A DNA stretch of 10,908 nucleotides from an uncultured Clostridia bacterium (GTDB lineage Bacteria; Bacillota; Clostridia; Christensenellales; Borkfalkiaceae): NCBI GenBank assembly GCA_947177495.1, contig CAMWUS010000031.1, positions 1 to 10,908 of the forward strand, written 5' to 3'. Below are positions 1 to 6,173 of this stretch, in pieces. A model generated the notes under the pieces. It had not been told where the DNA came from and made no database searches. It worked only from the letters and a program-made list of their open reading frames with translations. The position numbers and the translations under genes were made by a program. The number at the start of each line of letters is the position of its first letter. The first letter of the stretch is position 1.

Positions 1-1300
1 GCGCAAGGGAAAGTCCCGCTTCACGGGGGAGCTTTTCTTTTAAATCTTCAATCACGCCCGCACCCAATGTTTTGAAATCTACATTCGGCACGAAGTTCAA
101 ACGCACTTCCTTGGCTTCCGCAGGTCTCTTTAAAGTGGAAATAAGGTCGAGCAAATTGCGTCCCTCATCGGCACACTTTGCAAGGGCAATTAAGAGCCGC
201 GTTACAAGGTATGCGCCGTCGTCCAAGAAGTAATTCTCTTTCAGTGCGGCGTGTCCGCTCGTTTCGATTGCGAGAGGGGAATATTTGCCCTCCGCGTTCA
301 GCCGTTTGCTTTCGTTAATTACGTTTTTATATCCGCGCTTAAAGCGGTGGTGCACGCCGCCTTTTTCTTTGATAAATTCCGCAAGTCCGTCGCTCGTTAC
401 CGAGTCGGTCACGATATACGCGCCCTGTTTTTCTTCGAGCAGAATTGCCGAGATGAGCGCAATAAGCGAATTGCGGTTGATTTCCTCTCCGTCGGGGGAA
501 ACGGCTCCCGCACGGTCAACGTCGGTATCGAAGATAATCCCGAAATCGGCATGATGCTTTTTCACCGCCGCGCAGACGGATTTCATCGCGTCCTCATTCT
601 CGGGGTTGGGAATGTGGTTGGGGAAGCTTCCGTCAGGCTCCAAGAATTGGGAACCCGTCGTGTCCGCGCCGAGGGGCTTCAACACAAGGTCGGCATAGAA
701 GCCGCCCGCTCCGTTGCCCGCGTCCACAAGAATGCGTTTGCCCGCAAGAGGCTTGTCCTTCCCGCACGCTTTCCTTACTTTTTCCACAAGGTTCTTGGCA
801 TATGTCTCGATATAGGGGCGCGTTTCGCAGGTTCCCGCTTTCTCCGCATCCTGCACGCCTTGCGCTGCAAGCTTTAATATTTCGGTAATGTCCGAGCCTT
901 CCAGCCCGCCGTCCTTCAAAAAGAATTTCAGTCCGTTTTTCTGGTAGGGCAGGTGGCTTGCCGTAATCATAACGGAAGCGTCCGCGCCGAAATCGTCCTG
1001 TAAAAGCATGAACATGGAAGGGGTGGAAGAGAGCCCCGTAAGTACTGCGTTTCCGCCGCAAGCCGTAATGCCTTTCACCAAGCACGCTTCAATGCGTTTT
1101 GCGGAAAGGCGGGAGTCGTGTCCGATTGCAATGGTCGGACGGGAAACGCCCGTTTTGTCTTTCGCCCAAACCGCAAATGCGCGGGCAATTGCAAGTACGG
1201 CATCGTCGGTAAGGGTTACTTCGTCGCCTTTTACACCCGCAATCGCCGTTCCTCTTACGTCCGTTCCGTTTTTCAGCTTTAAAAGCTCCGTTTCGTTCAT
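1..1300 (-). CDS. Phosphoglucomutase/phosphomannomutase, alpha-D-phosphohexomutase family (3' end off the window)
   Basis: This gene encodes a cytoplasmic enzyme that moves phosphate between C6 and C1 of a hexose phosphate through a phosphoserine intermediate, feeding nucleotide-sugar and envelope synthesis. I translated 433 residues from the ATG at 1300. Visible motifs are the substrate-entry GTDVRG near residue 12, the phosphoserine loop TASHLPY (Ser115), the Mg2+ loop DTDVDR (Asp258, Asp260, Asp262) and the sugar-specificity loop ETSGH (346-350). Domains 1-3 are present. Family members are commonly 450-600 residues long, so the missing part is mainly domain 4, which carries the phosphate-binding loop. 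The start is supported by GGAG six bases upstream and by a promoter at 1350-1377. The gene is divergent from the degV-like gene. TASHLP replaces the commoner TASHNP. Family membership is secure, but glucose, mannose or glucosamine specificity cannot be decided, so no symbol is given. Confidence 0.93.
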   Translation of the reverse strand, partial: MNETELLKLKNGTDVRGTAIAGVKGDEVTLTDDAVLAIARAFAVWAKDKTGVSRPTIAIGHDSRLSAKRIEACLVKGITACGGNAVLTGLSSTPSMFMLLQDDFGADASVMITASHLPYQKNGLKFFLKDGGLEGSDITEILKLAAQGVQDAEKAGTCETRPYIETYAKNLVEKVRKACGKDKPLAGKRILVDAGNGAGGFYADLVLKPLGADTTGSQFLEPDGSFPNHIPNPENEDAMKSVCAAVKKHHADFGIIFDTDVDRAGAVSPDGEEINRNSLIALISAILLEEKQGAYIVTDSVTSDGLAEFIKEKGGVHHRFKRGYKNVINESKRLNAEGKYSPLAIETSGHAALKENYFLDDGAYLVTRLLIALAKCADEGRNLLDLISTLKRPAEAKEVRLNFVPNVDFKTLGAGVIEDLKEKLPREAGLSLA

Positions 1301-1349
1301 TTCACGCTCCGTTTTACTTTATACTAAACTATTTTGTTTTTACATTTCT

Positions 1350-1377
1350 ATTATACCGAGATTTTCCAAATTTTCAA
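1350..1377 (-). promoter_or_regulatory. Sigma-A-type promoter for the phosphohexomutase gene
   Basis: On the minus strand the -35 box is TTGAAA (1377-1372) and the -10 box is TATAAT (1355-1350), with a 16-base spacer. The start codon at 1300 lies about 43 bases downstream of the expected transcription start. The surrounding region is AT-rich, as expected for a promoter. Confidence 0.7.
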
Positions 1378-1426
1378 GTGGTTTTCGTAAAAAAGTTTTT
1401 GCTTTTGAAAAAATTGTTTAAATCCC

Positions 1427-1455
1427 TTGCATGTCATGTAAAATTGTGATATAAT
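1427..1455 (+). promoter_or_regulatory. Sigma-A-type promoter with extended -10 for the degV-like gene
   Basis: The -35 box is TTGCAT (1427-1432), the spacer is 17 bases, and the -10 box is a perfect TATAAT (1450-1455) preceded by TGA at 1447-1449, giving an extended -10. Transcription should begin near 1462, leaving a leader of about 70 bases that contains the hairpin at 1479-1510. This promoter and the divergent one at 1350-1377 share the same intergenic region, with their -10 boxes 94 bases apart. Confidence 0.8.
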
Positions 1456-1478
1456 TTTATTACAAATTGGAGAGGAAA

Positions 1479-1510
1479 GCACAACCCGCCTTGGAGTGGC
1501 GCCTTTGTGC
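1479..1510 (+). other. Leader hairpin upstream of the degV-like gene
   Basis: An interrupted inverted repeat falls inside the predicted 5' leader. GCACAA (1479-1484) pairs with TTGTGC (1505-1510). Inside it, CGCC (1487-1490) pairs with GGCG (1498-1501), leaving a 2x3 internal loop and a 7-base apical loop TTGGAGT. It ends six bases before the Shine-Dalgarno GGGAGG (1517-1522). It has no T-tract, so it is not a terminator. It may be a mRNA stabiliser, a translational control element or a protein-binding hairpin. The pairing is directly visible; the function is unknown. Confidence 0.5.
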
Positions 1511-1532
1511 AGTACTGGGAGGTATGCGAAAG

Positions 1533-2423
1533 ATGCAACAATTCACGTTATCGGTAGATTCTACCACCGATCTTTACCACGATTTTGTAGTGGAGAACGA
1601 TATTAAATTTGTTCCGCTTACGTTTACCGTGGAGAAGAACGGTAAAATGGAAGATAGGCTTGACGCATTCAAGTGCGAGCAGGAGTATCTCGACTTTTAC
1701 GACGAACTGCGCGGAGGCGCGTTTTCCAAAACCGCCATGCTCAACTACGAAGCGCATTACGAGCATTTCAAGAAAATCGCTGAGGAGGGCGGGAAAGACG
1801 TCGTTCACTTCACCATTTCTTCTGGGCTTGCCCGTACGCACGAAGTAGCGAAACAAGCGGGTGCGGACGTCAAGAAAGAATATCCCGATTTCAACCTGTA
1901 CGTCGTAGATCCGCTTACTACGACGGTGGGCGCGGGCTTCCTTGCGCGTGAAGCGCTTAAATGCCGCAACGCAGGTAAAACGGCGCAGGAGACTTACGAT
2001 TACTGCAATTCGTTGCGCTTGCACATCCAGCATTACATCGTAGCGGACGATTTGCAATATCTCAAAAAGGGCGGCAGAATTTCGGCAGCGGCGGCGGCAA
2101 ACGGCGGAGTGCTCAACATCAAGCCTATTATTTCTTTCAATAAGGAAGGAAAGCTTGATTCCATCGCAAAAGTACGCGGAGTGAAAAAAGCGATTTCCTT
2201 TATTAAAGAAAAAATGGAGACGGAAGGTCCCAACGAGATTGGTCACGTGTTCATCGTACATACGGGAAACGCAGCGGCGGCAAACGAGCTTGGCGATTAC
2301 GTGCGTAACCGCTTCCATTTGGAGCCGCATATGCAGGTTATGGGACCGGTAATCGGTTCCCACGTAGGACCTAACGCTTTCGCTTTGGGCTATATTACAA
2401 ACAGCGAGCGCAACGAATTTTAA
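1533..2423 (+). CDS. DegV family protein (FakB-like fatty-acid-binding protein)
   Basis: This is a 296-residue protein, close to the usual 280-290 of the family. DegV/FakB proteins bind a fatty acid and present it to the FakA kinase, which makes acyl-phosphate for phospholipid synthesis. Visible family features are the N-terminal DSTTD (residues 9-13), a Thr at 67 in FSKTAM, the TISSGL loop (Ser96/Ser97) expected to contact the fatty-acid carboxylate, DDLQYLKKGGRIS (172-184), and the C-terminal GPVIGSHVGP (His277). The reading frame extends up to a TTG at 1467, but that lies only about five bases after the predicted transcription start. The ATG at 1533 is ten bases after GGGAGG. The ATG at 1524 is also possible but is one base from that site. 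No fakA gene is visible here. Family is certain; ligand and partner are inferred. Confidence 0.92.
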   Translation: MQQFTLSVDSTTDLYHDFVVENDIKFVPLTFTVEKNGKMEDRLDAFKCEQEYLDFYDELRGGAFSKTAMLNYEAHYEHFKKIAEEGGKDVVHFTISSGLARTHEVAKQAGADVKKEYPDFNLYVVDPLTTTVGAGFLAREALKCRNAGKTAQETYDYCNSLRLHIQHYIVADDLQYLKKGGRISAAAAANGGVLNIKPIISFNKEGKLDSIAKVRGVKKAISFIKEKMETEGPNEIGHVFIVHTGNAAAANELGDYVRNRFHLEPHMQVMGPVIGSHVGPNAFALGYITNSERNEF

Positions 2424-2430
2424 AAGTGCG

Positions 2431-2460
2431 CGTTTGGGTGCGAAAAACACCTTTCAAACG
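2431..2460 (+). repeat. Inverted repeat between the degV-like gene and proS
   Basis: CGTTTG (2431-2436) pairs with CAAACG (2455-2460), and the adjacent GGTG (2437-2440) pairs with CACC (2448-2451). There is a TTT bulge on the right arm and a loop of CGAAAAA. It starts eight bases after the degV stop codon. The right arm is not followed by a T-run, so it is not a canonical intrinsic terminator. It may be a weak or 3'-end-protecting hairpin. It abuts the proS promoter. Confidence 0.4.
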
Positions 2461-2461
2461 A

Positions 2462-2490
2462 TAGACGAATTTGAAAAGATATGGTATAAT
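2462..2490 (+). promoter_or_regulatory. Extended -10 promoter for the proS operon
   Basis: A perfect TATAAT at 2485-2490 is preceded by TGG (2482-2484), an extended -10. The -35 position 17 bases upstream reads TAGACG (2462-2467), four of six matches to TTGACA. A T-rich leader of about 40 bases follows. There is no room for a T-box leader, so tRNA-sensing control of proS is not supported. Confidence 0.65.
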
Positions 2491-2534
2491 AACCGTATCT
2501 TTTTATTTTGTTTTTATGTAGCGGAGCTAAGAAA

Positions 2535-3965
2535 ATGGCGAAAGAAAATTCATTCGTTGCACAAATTGCGGATATTGAAACGGACTTTGCACAGTGGTAT
2601 ACAGACGTCGTTTTGAAAACCAAGCTGGTCGATTACGGACCCGTAAAGGGCACCATGGTCATTCGTCCTTACGGTTATGCCGTTTGGGAAAACATTCAGC
2701 GCGAATTTAACACGCGCTTTTATGATTGCGGTTACGAGAACGCGTACTTCCCGCTTCTCATTCCCATGAGCTTTATGACCAAAGAGGCGGAGCACGTAGA
2801 GGGCTTCGCACCCGAAGTTGCAGTCGTTACGCACGCGGGCGGCGAAAAACTTGCCGAACCGCTCTGCATTCGTCCCACTTCGGAAACGATCATCGGCACC
2901 ATGTATGGTAAATGGATTGAATCTTGGCGCGATTTGCCCTTGCGTGAAAATCAGTGGGCAAACGTTATGCGTTGGGAAAAGACGACGCGTCCTTTCTTGA
3001 GAACGAGCGAATTTTTGTGGCAGGAAGGGCATTCCGTATTCGCAACCGCAGAGGAAGCGGAAGAGGAAACGCAGAAAATGCTGCGCGTTTACGAGGAGTT
3101 TGCAAGAACCTGTCTTTCCATGCCCGTATTGACGGGGAAAAAGACGGAGAAAGAGAAGTTTGCGGGCGCTGTTGCAACCTACGGCATGGAAGCGATGATG
3201 CACGACGGAAAAAGCTTGCAGTCGGGTACTTCCCATTACCTCGGGCAGAATTTCTCCAAAGCGTTCGATATTAAATTTACCGACAAAGACGGCTCGCAGA
3301 AATACGGTTATACCATGTCATTTGGTGTATCCACGCGTCTTATCGGCGCGCTCATTATGACGCACGGCGATGCGCGTGGTTTAGTCATGCCTCCCGTCGT
3401 TGCGCCCGTGCAGGCTGTTATCGTCCCCATTGCGGCGAAGAAAGAGGGAGTTTTGGAAGCTTGCCGCGCGTTAAAGGATACGCTTCATACGGCGGGCGTT
3501 CGCGTCGTTTTGGACGACAGCGAAAACTCCCCCGGTTGGAAGTTCAACGAATGGGAAATGAAAGGCGTTCCCGTGCGCATAGAGCTTGGTCCGCGCGACT
3601 TGGAAGCGGGCAAGATGACCGTCGCTCGCAGAGATACGCTTGAAAAGTGCGAGCTTACGCTTGCAAGCGCCGCAGAGGGCGTAAAATTGCTTTTAAACGA
3701 AATTGCGGTAAACATGTACGAGAAAGCCAAAGCGCGCATGGAAAGCCGTATCGTAAACGCAGAGAGCTTAGACGAGCTTCTTGCAGGTGTAAACGGCGGA
3801 AACTTCGTGCGGGCGGGCTGGTGCGGTTGCCGCGCGTGCGAGGACAAGGTGAAAGAGTTCGCACAGGCGACTTCCCGCGTGCTCGATAATAAGCACACGG
3901 CCAAGAAGTGCCTGGTTTGCGGCAAGAAAGCGGTATCTACCGTATTCTTTGCAAGAGCATACTGA
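2535..3965 (+). CDS. proS: Prolyl-tRNA synthetase, archaeal/eukaryotic-type (no editing insertion)
   Basis: A 476-residue class II synthetase that charges tRNA-Pro with proline. The length and the short path between motifs 2 and 3 show the ProS type that lacks the bacterial editing (INS) domain. Recognisable elements are motif 1 around GPVKGTMVIRPYG (35-47), the proline-binding RPTSE (113-117), motif 2 RWEKTTRPFLRTSEF (146-160), GTSHYLGQNFSKAF (231-244), motif 3 around GVSTRLIGALIMTHGDARG (264-282), then the anticodon-binding domain (about 290-395). The C-terminal zinc-type domain has Cys430, 432, 435, 459 and 462, and the protein ends in FFARAY with the family's terminal Tyr. The ATG at 2535 is nine bases after GGAG (2522-2525); upstream in-frame codons lack such a site. 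It appears to lead an operon with the PHP gene and asnS. Identity is very secure. Confidence 0.97.
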   Translation: MAKENSFVAQIADIETDFAQWYTDVVLKTKLVDYGPVKGTMVIRPYGYAVWENIQREFNTRFYDCGYENAYFPLLIPMSFMTKEAEHVEGFAPEVAVVTHAGGEKLAEPLCIRPTSETIIGTMYGKWIESWRDLPLRENQWANVMRWEKTTRPFLRTSEFLWQEGHSVFATAEEAEEETQKMLRVYEEFARTCLSMPVLTGKKTEKEKFAGAVATYGMEAMMHDGKSLQSGTSHYLGQNFSKAFDIKFTDKDGSQKYGYTMSFGVSTRLIGALIMTHGDARGLVMPPVVAPVQAVIVPIAAKKEGVLEACRALKDTLHTAGVRVVLDDSENSPGWKFNEWEMKGVPVRIELGPRDLEAGKMTVARRDTLEKCELTLASAAEGVKLLLNEIAVNMYEKAKARMESRIVNAESLDELLAGVNGGNFVRAGWCGCRACEDKVKEFAQATSRVLDNKHTAKKCLVCGKKAVSTVFFARAY

Positions 3966-3967
3966 TT

Positions 3968-3996
3968 CCCACAAAAATACTTCGTCTTTTTGCGGG
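3968..3996 (+). repeat. Inverted repeat in the proS-PHP gap
   Basis: CCCACAAAAA (3968-3977) faces TTTTTGCGGG (3987-3996) across a 9-base loop, with one A/C mismatch. It begins two bases after the proS stop. There is no downstream T-run, so I read it as a possible stabilising or processing hairpin inside the operon and not as a terminator. Confidence 0.35.
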
Positions 3997-4033
3997 AGCC
4001 CTAATTAATACTCCTTTGAAAAAGAGATTTAGA

Positions 4034-4714
4034 ATGTATCGTTACGAAACACATTTGCACACCTCGCTCGTAAGCGCTTGTTCTCAATTCGAGCCCGAGG
4101 AAATCGTGGAAAAATACGTAAGGCTCGGCTATCGCGGCTTGTTTGTTACCGACCACTTTTTAAACGGCAATACTTCCGTACCCAAAGATCTTCCTTGGGA
4201 GGAGCGCATTGCGCGTTATGCGGAGGGATACAAAGCAGTCAAACGAGCGGCGGAAGGGGATTTGGACGTGTTTTTCGGAATAGAATCGTCCAACCGCGGT
4301 GCGGATTTTCTCGTTTACGGATTAGACGAAAAGTGGTATGCCGCGCACCCCGAAATTATGGAGCTGACGCCGCGCGACTTTTGTTTGTGTTTGCGCAAGG
4401 CGGGCGCACTCGTTGTGCAGGCGCATCCTTACCGTGAAGCGTTCTATCTCGACCGCATGACGCTGTTACCATTTGCGGTGGACGGGATAGAGGCAATCAA
4501 CGCCTGCGAGAACGAGCGTTCCAACGGGCTCGCAAAAACACTTGCTTCCGCTTACGGTTTGATTTGCACGGGCGGCTCTGACATTCACTCAAAATCAAAG
4601 AAACAGCTTGCGGGCATGGAGTTTGAAACGCCTATTACTTCGAGTAAAGATTACGCCGCGCGCGTGATGCGTGGCGAGGGAAGTTTATTTTCAATTACCG
4701 ATCCGTCGGTTTAG
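4034..4714 (+). CDS. PHP-domain metal-dependent phosphoesterase
   Basis: A 226-residue single-domain PHP protein. The set of metal ligands expected for an active enzyme is visible: HLH (His7, His9), TDH (Asp40, His41), Glu84 in FGIES, His131 in QAHPYR, and SDIH (Asp182-region, His185) near the C terminus. The family includes histidinol-phosphate phosphatases, nucleotide phosphatases and polymerase-associated PHP domains. No extra domain, signal peptide or membrane segment is seen. The frame stays open back into proS, but the HLH motif normally sits within the first ten residues, so the ATG at 4034 is chosen; its ribosome site is weak (GAG-like at 4024-4026). It lies 68 bases after proS and 12 bases before asnS, and its stop codon overlaps the asnS ribosome binding site. 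The substrate is unknown. Confidence 0.87.
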   Translation: MYRYETHLHTSLVSACSQFEPEEIVEKYVRLGYRGLFVTDHFLNGNTSVPKDLPWEERIARYAEGYKAVKRAAEGDLDVFFGIESSNRGADFLVYGLDEKWYAAHPEIMELTPRDFCLCLRKAGALVVQAHPYREAFYLDRMTLLPFAVDGIEAINACENERSNGLAKTLASAYGLICTGGSDIHSKSKKQLAGMEFETPITSSKDYAARVMRGEGSLFSITDPSV

Positions 4715-4718
4715 GAGG
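4713..4718 (+). promoter_or_regulatory. asnS ribosome binding site overlapping the PHP stop codon
   Basis: AGGAGG begins on the second base of the PHP gene's TAG stop (4712-4714) and lies eight bases before the asnS ATG. A ribosome terminating on the PHP gene is therefore placed at the asnS start, which indicates translational coupling. Confidence 0.8.
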
Positions 4719-4726
4719 ATAAGACA

Positions 4727-6097
4727 ATGAAGCATATCGACATTTACGAAATTTTAGCGGACAAAACATATATCGGCAAATCGGTTACCGTTTGCGGTTG
4801 GGTAAGAACCTTCCGTGATTCCTCCTCGGTGTGCTTTTTGGAGCTTGCCGATGGCACAAGCTTTGCGCGCTTGCAAATCGTTTTGGATAAAGCAAATGTG
4901 TCTTTCGATCCCGAATGCACGAAGAACGGCGCTTCCGTCTGCGTAACGGGCGAAATCGTAAAGGCGTTTAAGGGCGACGGGGTAGAACTCAACGCCAAAG
5001 AAATCACGCTTTTGGGCAAATGCCCCCCCGAATATCCCATTCAAAAGAAGCGTACTACGCTCGAATTTTTGCGCGGTATTCCGCACTTGCGTTTGCGCAC
5101 AAATACCTTTACGGCGGTTTTCCGCGTGCGTTCGGTTGCAGCGCAGGCAATTCACCGTTATTTCCACGAGCATCGCTATTATTATATCAATACGCCGCTC
5201 ATCACGGCGAGCGACTGCGAGGGAGCGGGCGAAATGTTCCGCGTAACCACGCAGCCGTATAACGCAAAAGGGGACGAGGAAACGTATTACAAAAACGATT
5301 TCTTCGGGCAAAAAGCGGGGCTCTCCGTTTCCGGACAGCTCGAAGGCGAAGTCGCCGCAACGGCGTTCTCTAAAATTTATACCTTTGGACCGTCTTTCCG
5401 TGCGGAAAAATCTAATACCGTGCGTCACTTGTCGGAGTTCTGGCACGTAGAGCCTGAGGTTGCTTTTGCCGAGCTTCCCGACATTATTGAAATTGCGGAA
5501 GAAATGCTCAAATACGTTATTCGTGCCGTTATGGACGAGTGCGCGGACGAGCTGACGTTCTTCGATAATTTTATAGAGAAGGGCTTGAAAGAGAAGCTCA
5601 GCCACGTTGTAAACAGCGATTTCGCGGTGTGCGACTATACGGATGCCGTAAAGATTTTAAAGGAAGCGAAAGCGGACTTCCAATTCCCTGTGGAGTGGGG
5701 GTGCGACTTGCAGACAGAGCACGAGCGTTACCTCACGGAAACAGTATTCAAGAAACCCGTGTTCGTTACAAACTATCCGAAGGAAATTAAATCCTTCTAT
5801 ATGAAGCAAAATCCAGACGGCAAAACGGTTGCCGCAACGGACTTGCTGGTACCCGGAATCGGGGAGATTATCGGGTGCAGCGAGCGAGAAGCGGACTTGG
5901 ACAAACTGCTTGCCGCCATGAAGGCGCGGGATATGGATATCAGCGCCTACAAACAGTATCTCGACTTACGCGTGTTCGGCTCCGTGCCGCACAGCGGTTT
6001 CGGGCTTGGATTCGAGCGGTTCGTTATGTACGTAACGGGTATCGATAATATCCGCGACGTCACGCTCTTCCCCCGTTGGGTCGGCAATATTATGTAA
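4727..6097 (+). CDS. asnS: Asparaginyl-tRNA synthetase
   Basis: A 456-residue class IIb synthetase that charges tRNA-Asn with asparagine. The N-terminal OB-fold anticodon-binding domain spans about residues 17-100 (VTVCGWVRTFRDSSSVCFLEL at 20-40). The catalytic domain follows, with the SGQLEGE amino-acid loop (202-208), motif 2 FGPSFRAEKSNTVRHLSEFW (220-239; Arg225, Glu227), the AsnRS-typical YPKEIKSFYMKQNPDG (350-365) and GIGEIIGCSEREADLD (377-392), and motif 3 GFGLGFERFVMYVTG (424-438, Arg431), ending in DVTLFPR. The Lys-rich YPK..KSFYMK stretch and the absence of the large insert of bacterial AspRS separate it from aspartyl-tRNA synthetase. It is the last gene of the proS-PHP-asnS group, has a strong AGGAGG site and is followed at once by a terminator. 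Confidence 0.97.
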   Translation: MKHIDIYEILADKTYIGKSVTVCGWVRTFRDSSSVCFLELADGTSFARLQIVLDKANVSFDPECTKNGASVCVTGEIVKAFKGDGVELNAKEITLLGKCPPEYPIQKKRTTLEFLRGIPHLRLRTNTFTAVFRVRSVAAQAIHRYFHEHRYYYINTPLITASDCEGAGEMFRVTTQPYNAKGDEETYYKNDFFGQKAGLSVSGQLEGEVAATAFSKIYTFGPSFRAEKSNTVRHLSEFWHVEPEVAFAELPDIIEIAEEMLKYVIRAVMDECADELTFFDNFIEKGLKEKLSHVVNSDFAVCDYTDAVKILKEAKADFQFPVEWGCDLQTEHERYLTETVFKKPVFVTNYPKEIKSFYMKQNPDGKTVAATDLLVPGIGEIIGCSEREADLDKLLAAMKARDMDISAYKQYLDLRVFGSVPHSGFGLGFERFVMYVTGIDNIRDVTLFPRWVGNIM

Positions 6098-6099
6098 AC

Positions 6100-6128
6100 A
6101 AAACTCCCCGTTAAATACGGGGAGTTTT
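6100..6128 (+). terminator. Intrinsic terminator of the proS-PHP-asnS operon
   Basis: A perfect 12-base stem: AAAACTCCCCGT (6100-6111) pairs with ACGGGGAGTTTT (6117-6128), with the 5-base loop TAAAT. The right arm ends in TTTT. It begins two bases after the asnS stop. The A-run on the left arm also makes it potentially active in the opposite direction. Confidence 0.88.
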
Positions 6129-6173
6129 CCGTTATAGGGGCTACTCCTACATCTTAGACAAAAAGGTTCGTTC

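Noticed and set aside
1467..1532. N-terminal extension of the degV-like frame to a TTG at 1467
   Set aside because: The TTG lies about five bases after the expected transcription start, has no ribosome binding site in the transcript, and the extension would cross the leader hairpin. DegV proteins normally start just before the DST motif.
1548..2450. Long open frame (300 codons) antisense to the degV-like gene
   Set aside because: It is a shadow of the coding strand. The translated product shows no recognisable family motif, while the plus strand encodes a clear DegV protein.
2491..2534. T-box or riboswitch in front of proS
   Set aside because: The leader is only about 40 bases after the promoter, too short for a T-box, and no T-box consensus or specifier stem is visible.
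3968..3996. Terminator between proS and the PHP gene
   Set aside because: The inverted repeat has a mismatch and no T-tract, and the PHP gene has no visible promoter, so a continuing operon is more likely.
4754..5605. Open frame of 283 codons antisense to asnS
   Set aside because: Same reason: the plus strand is an intact AsnRS with all class II motifs.
6136..6148. Small inverted repeat AGGGG-CTA-CTCCT before the ABC exporter genes
   Set aside because: Five pairs including one wobble with a 3-base loop is within what chance gives in this composition.
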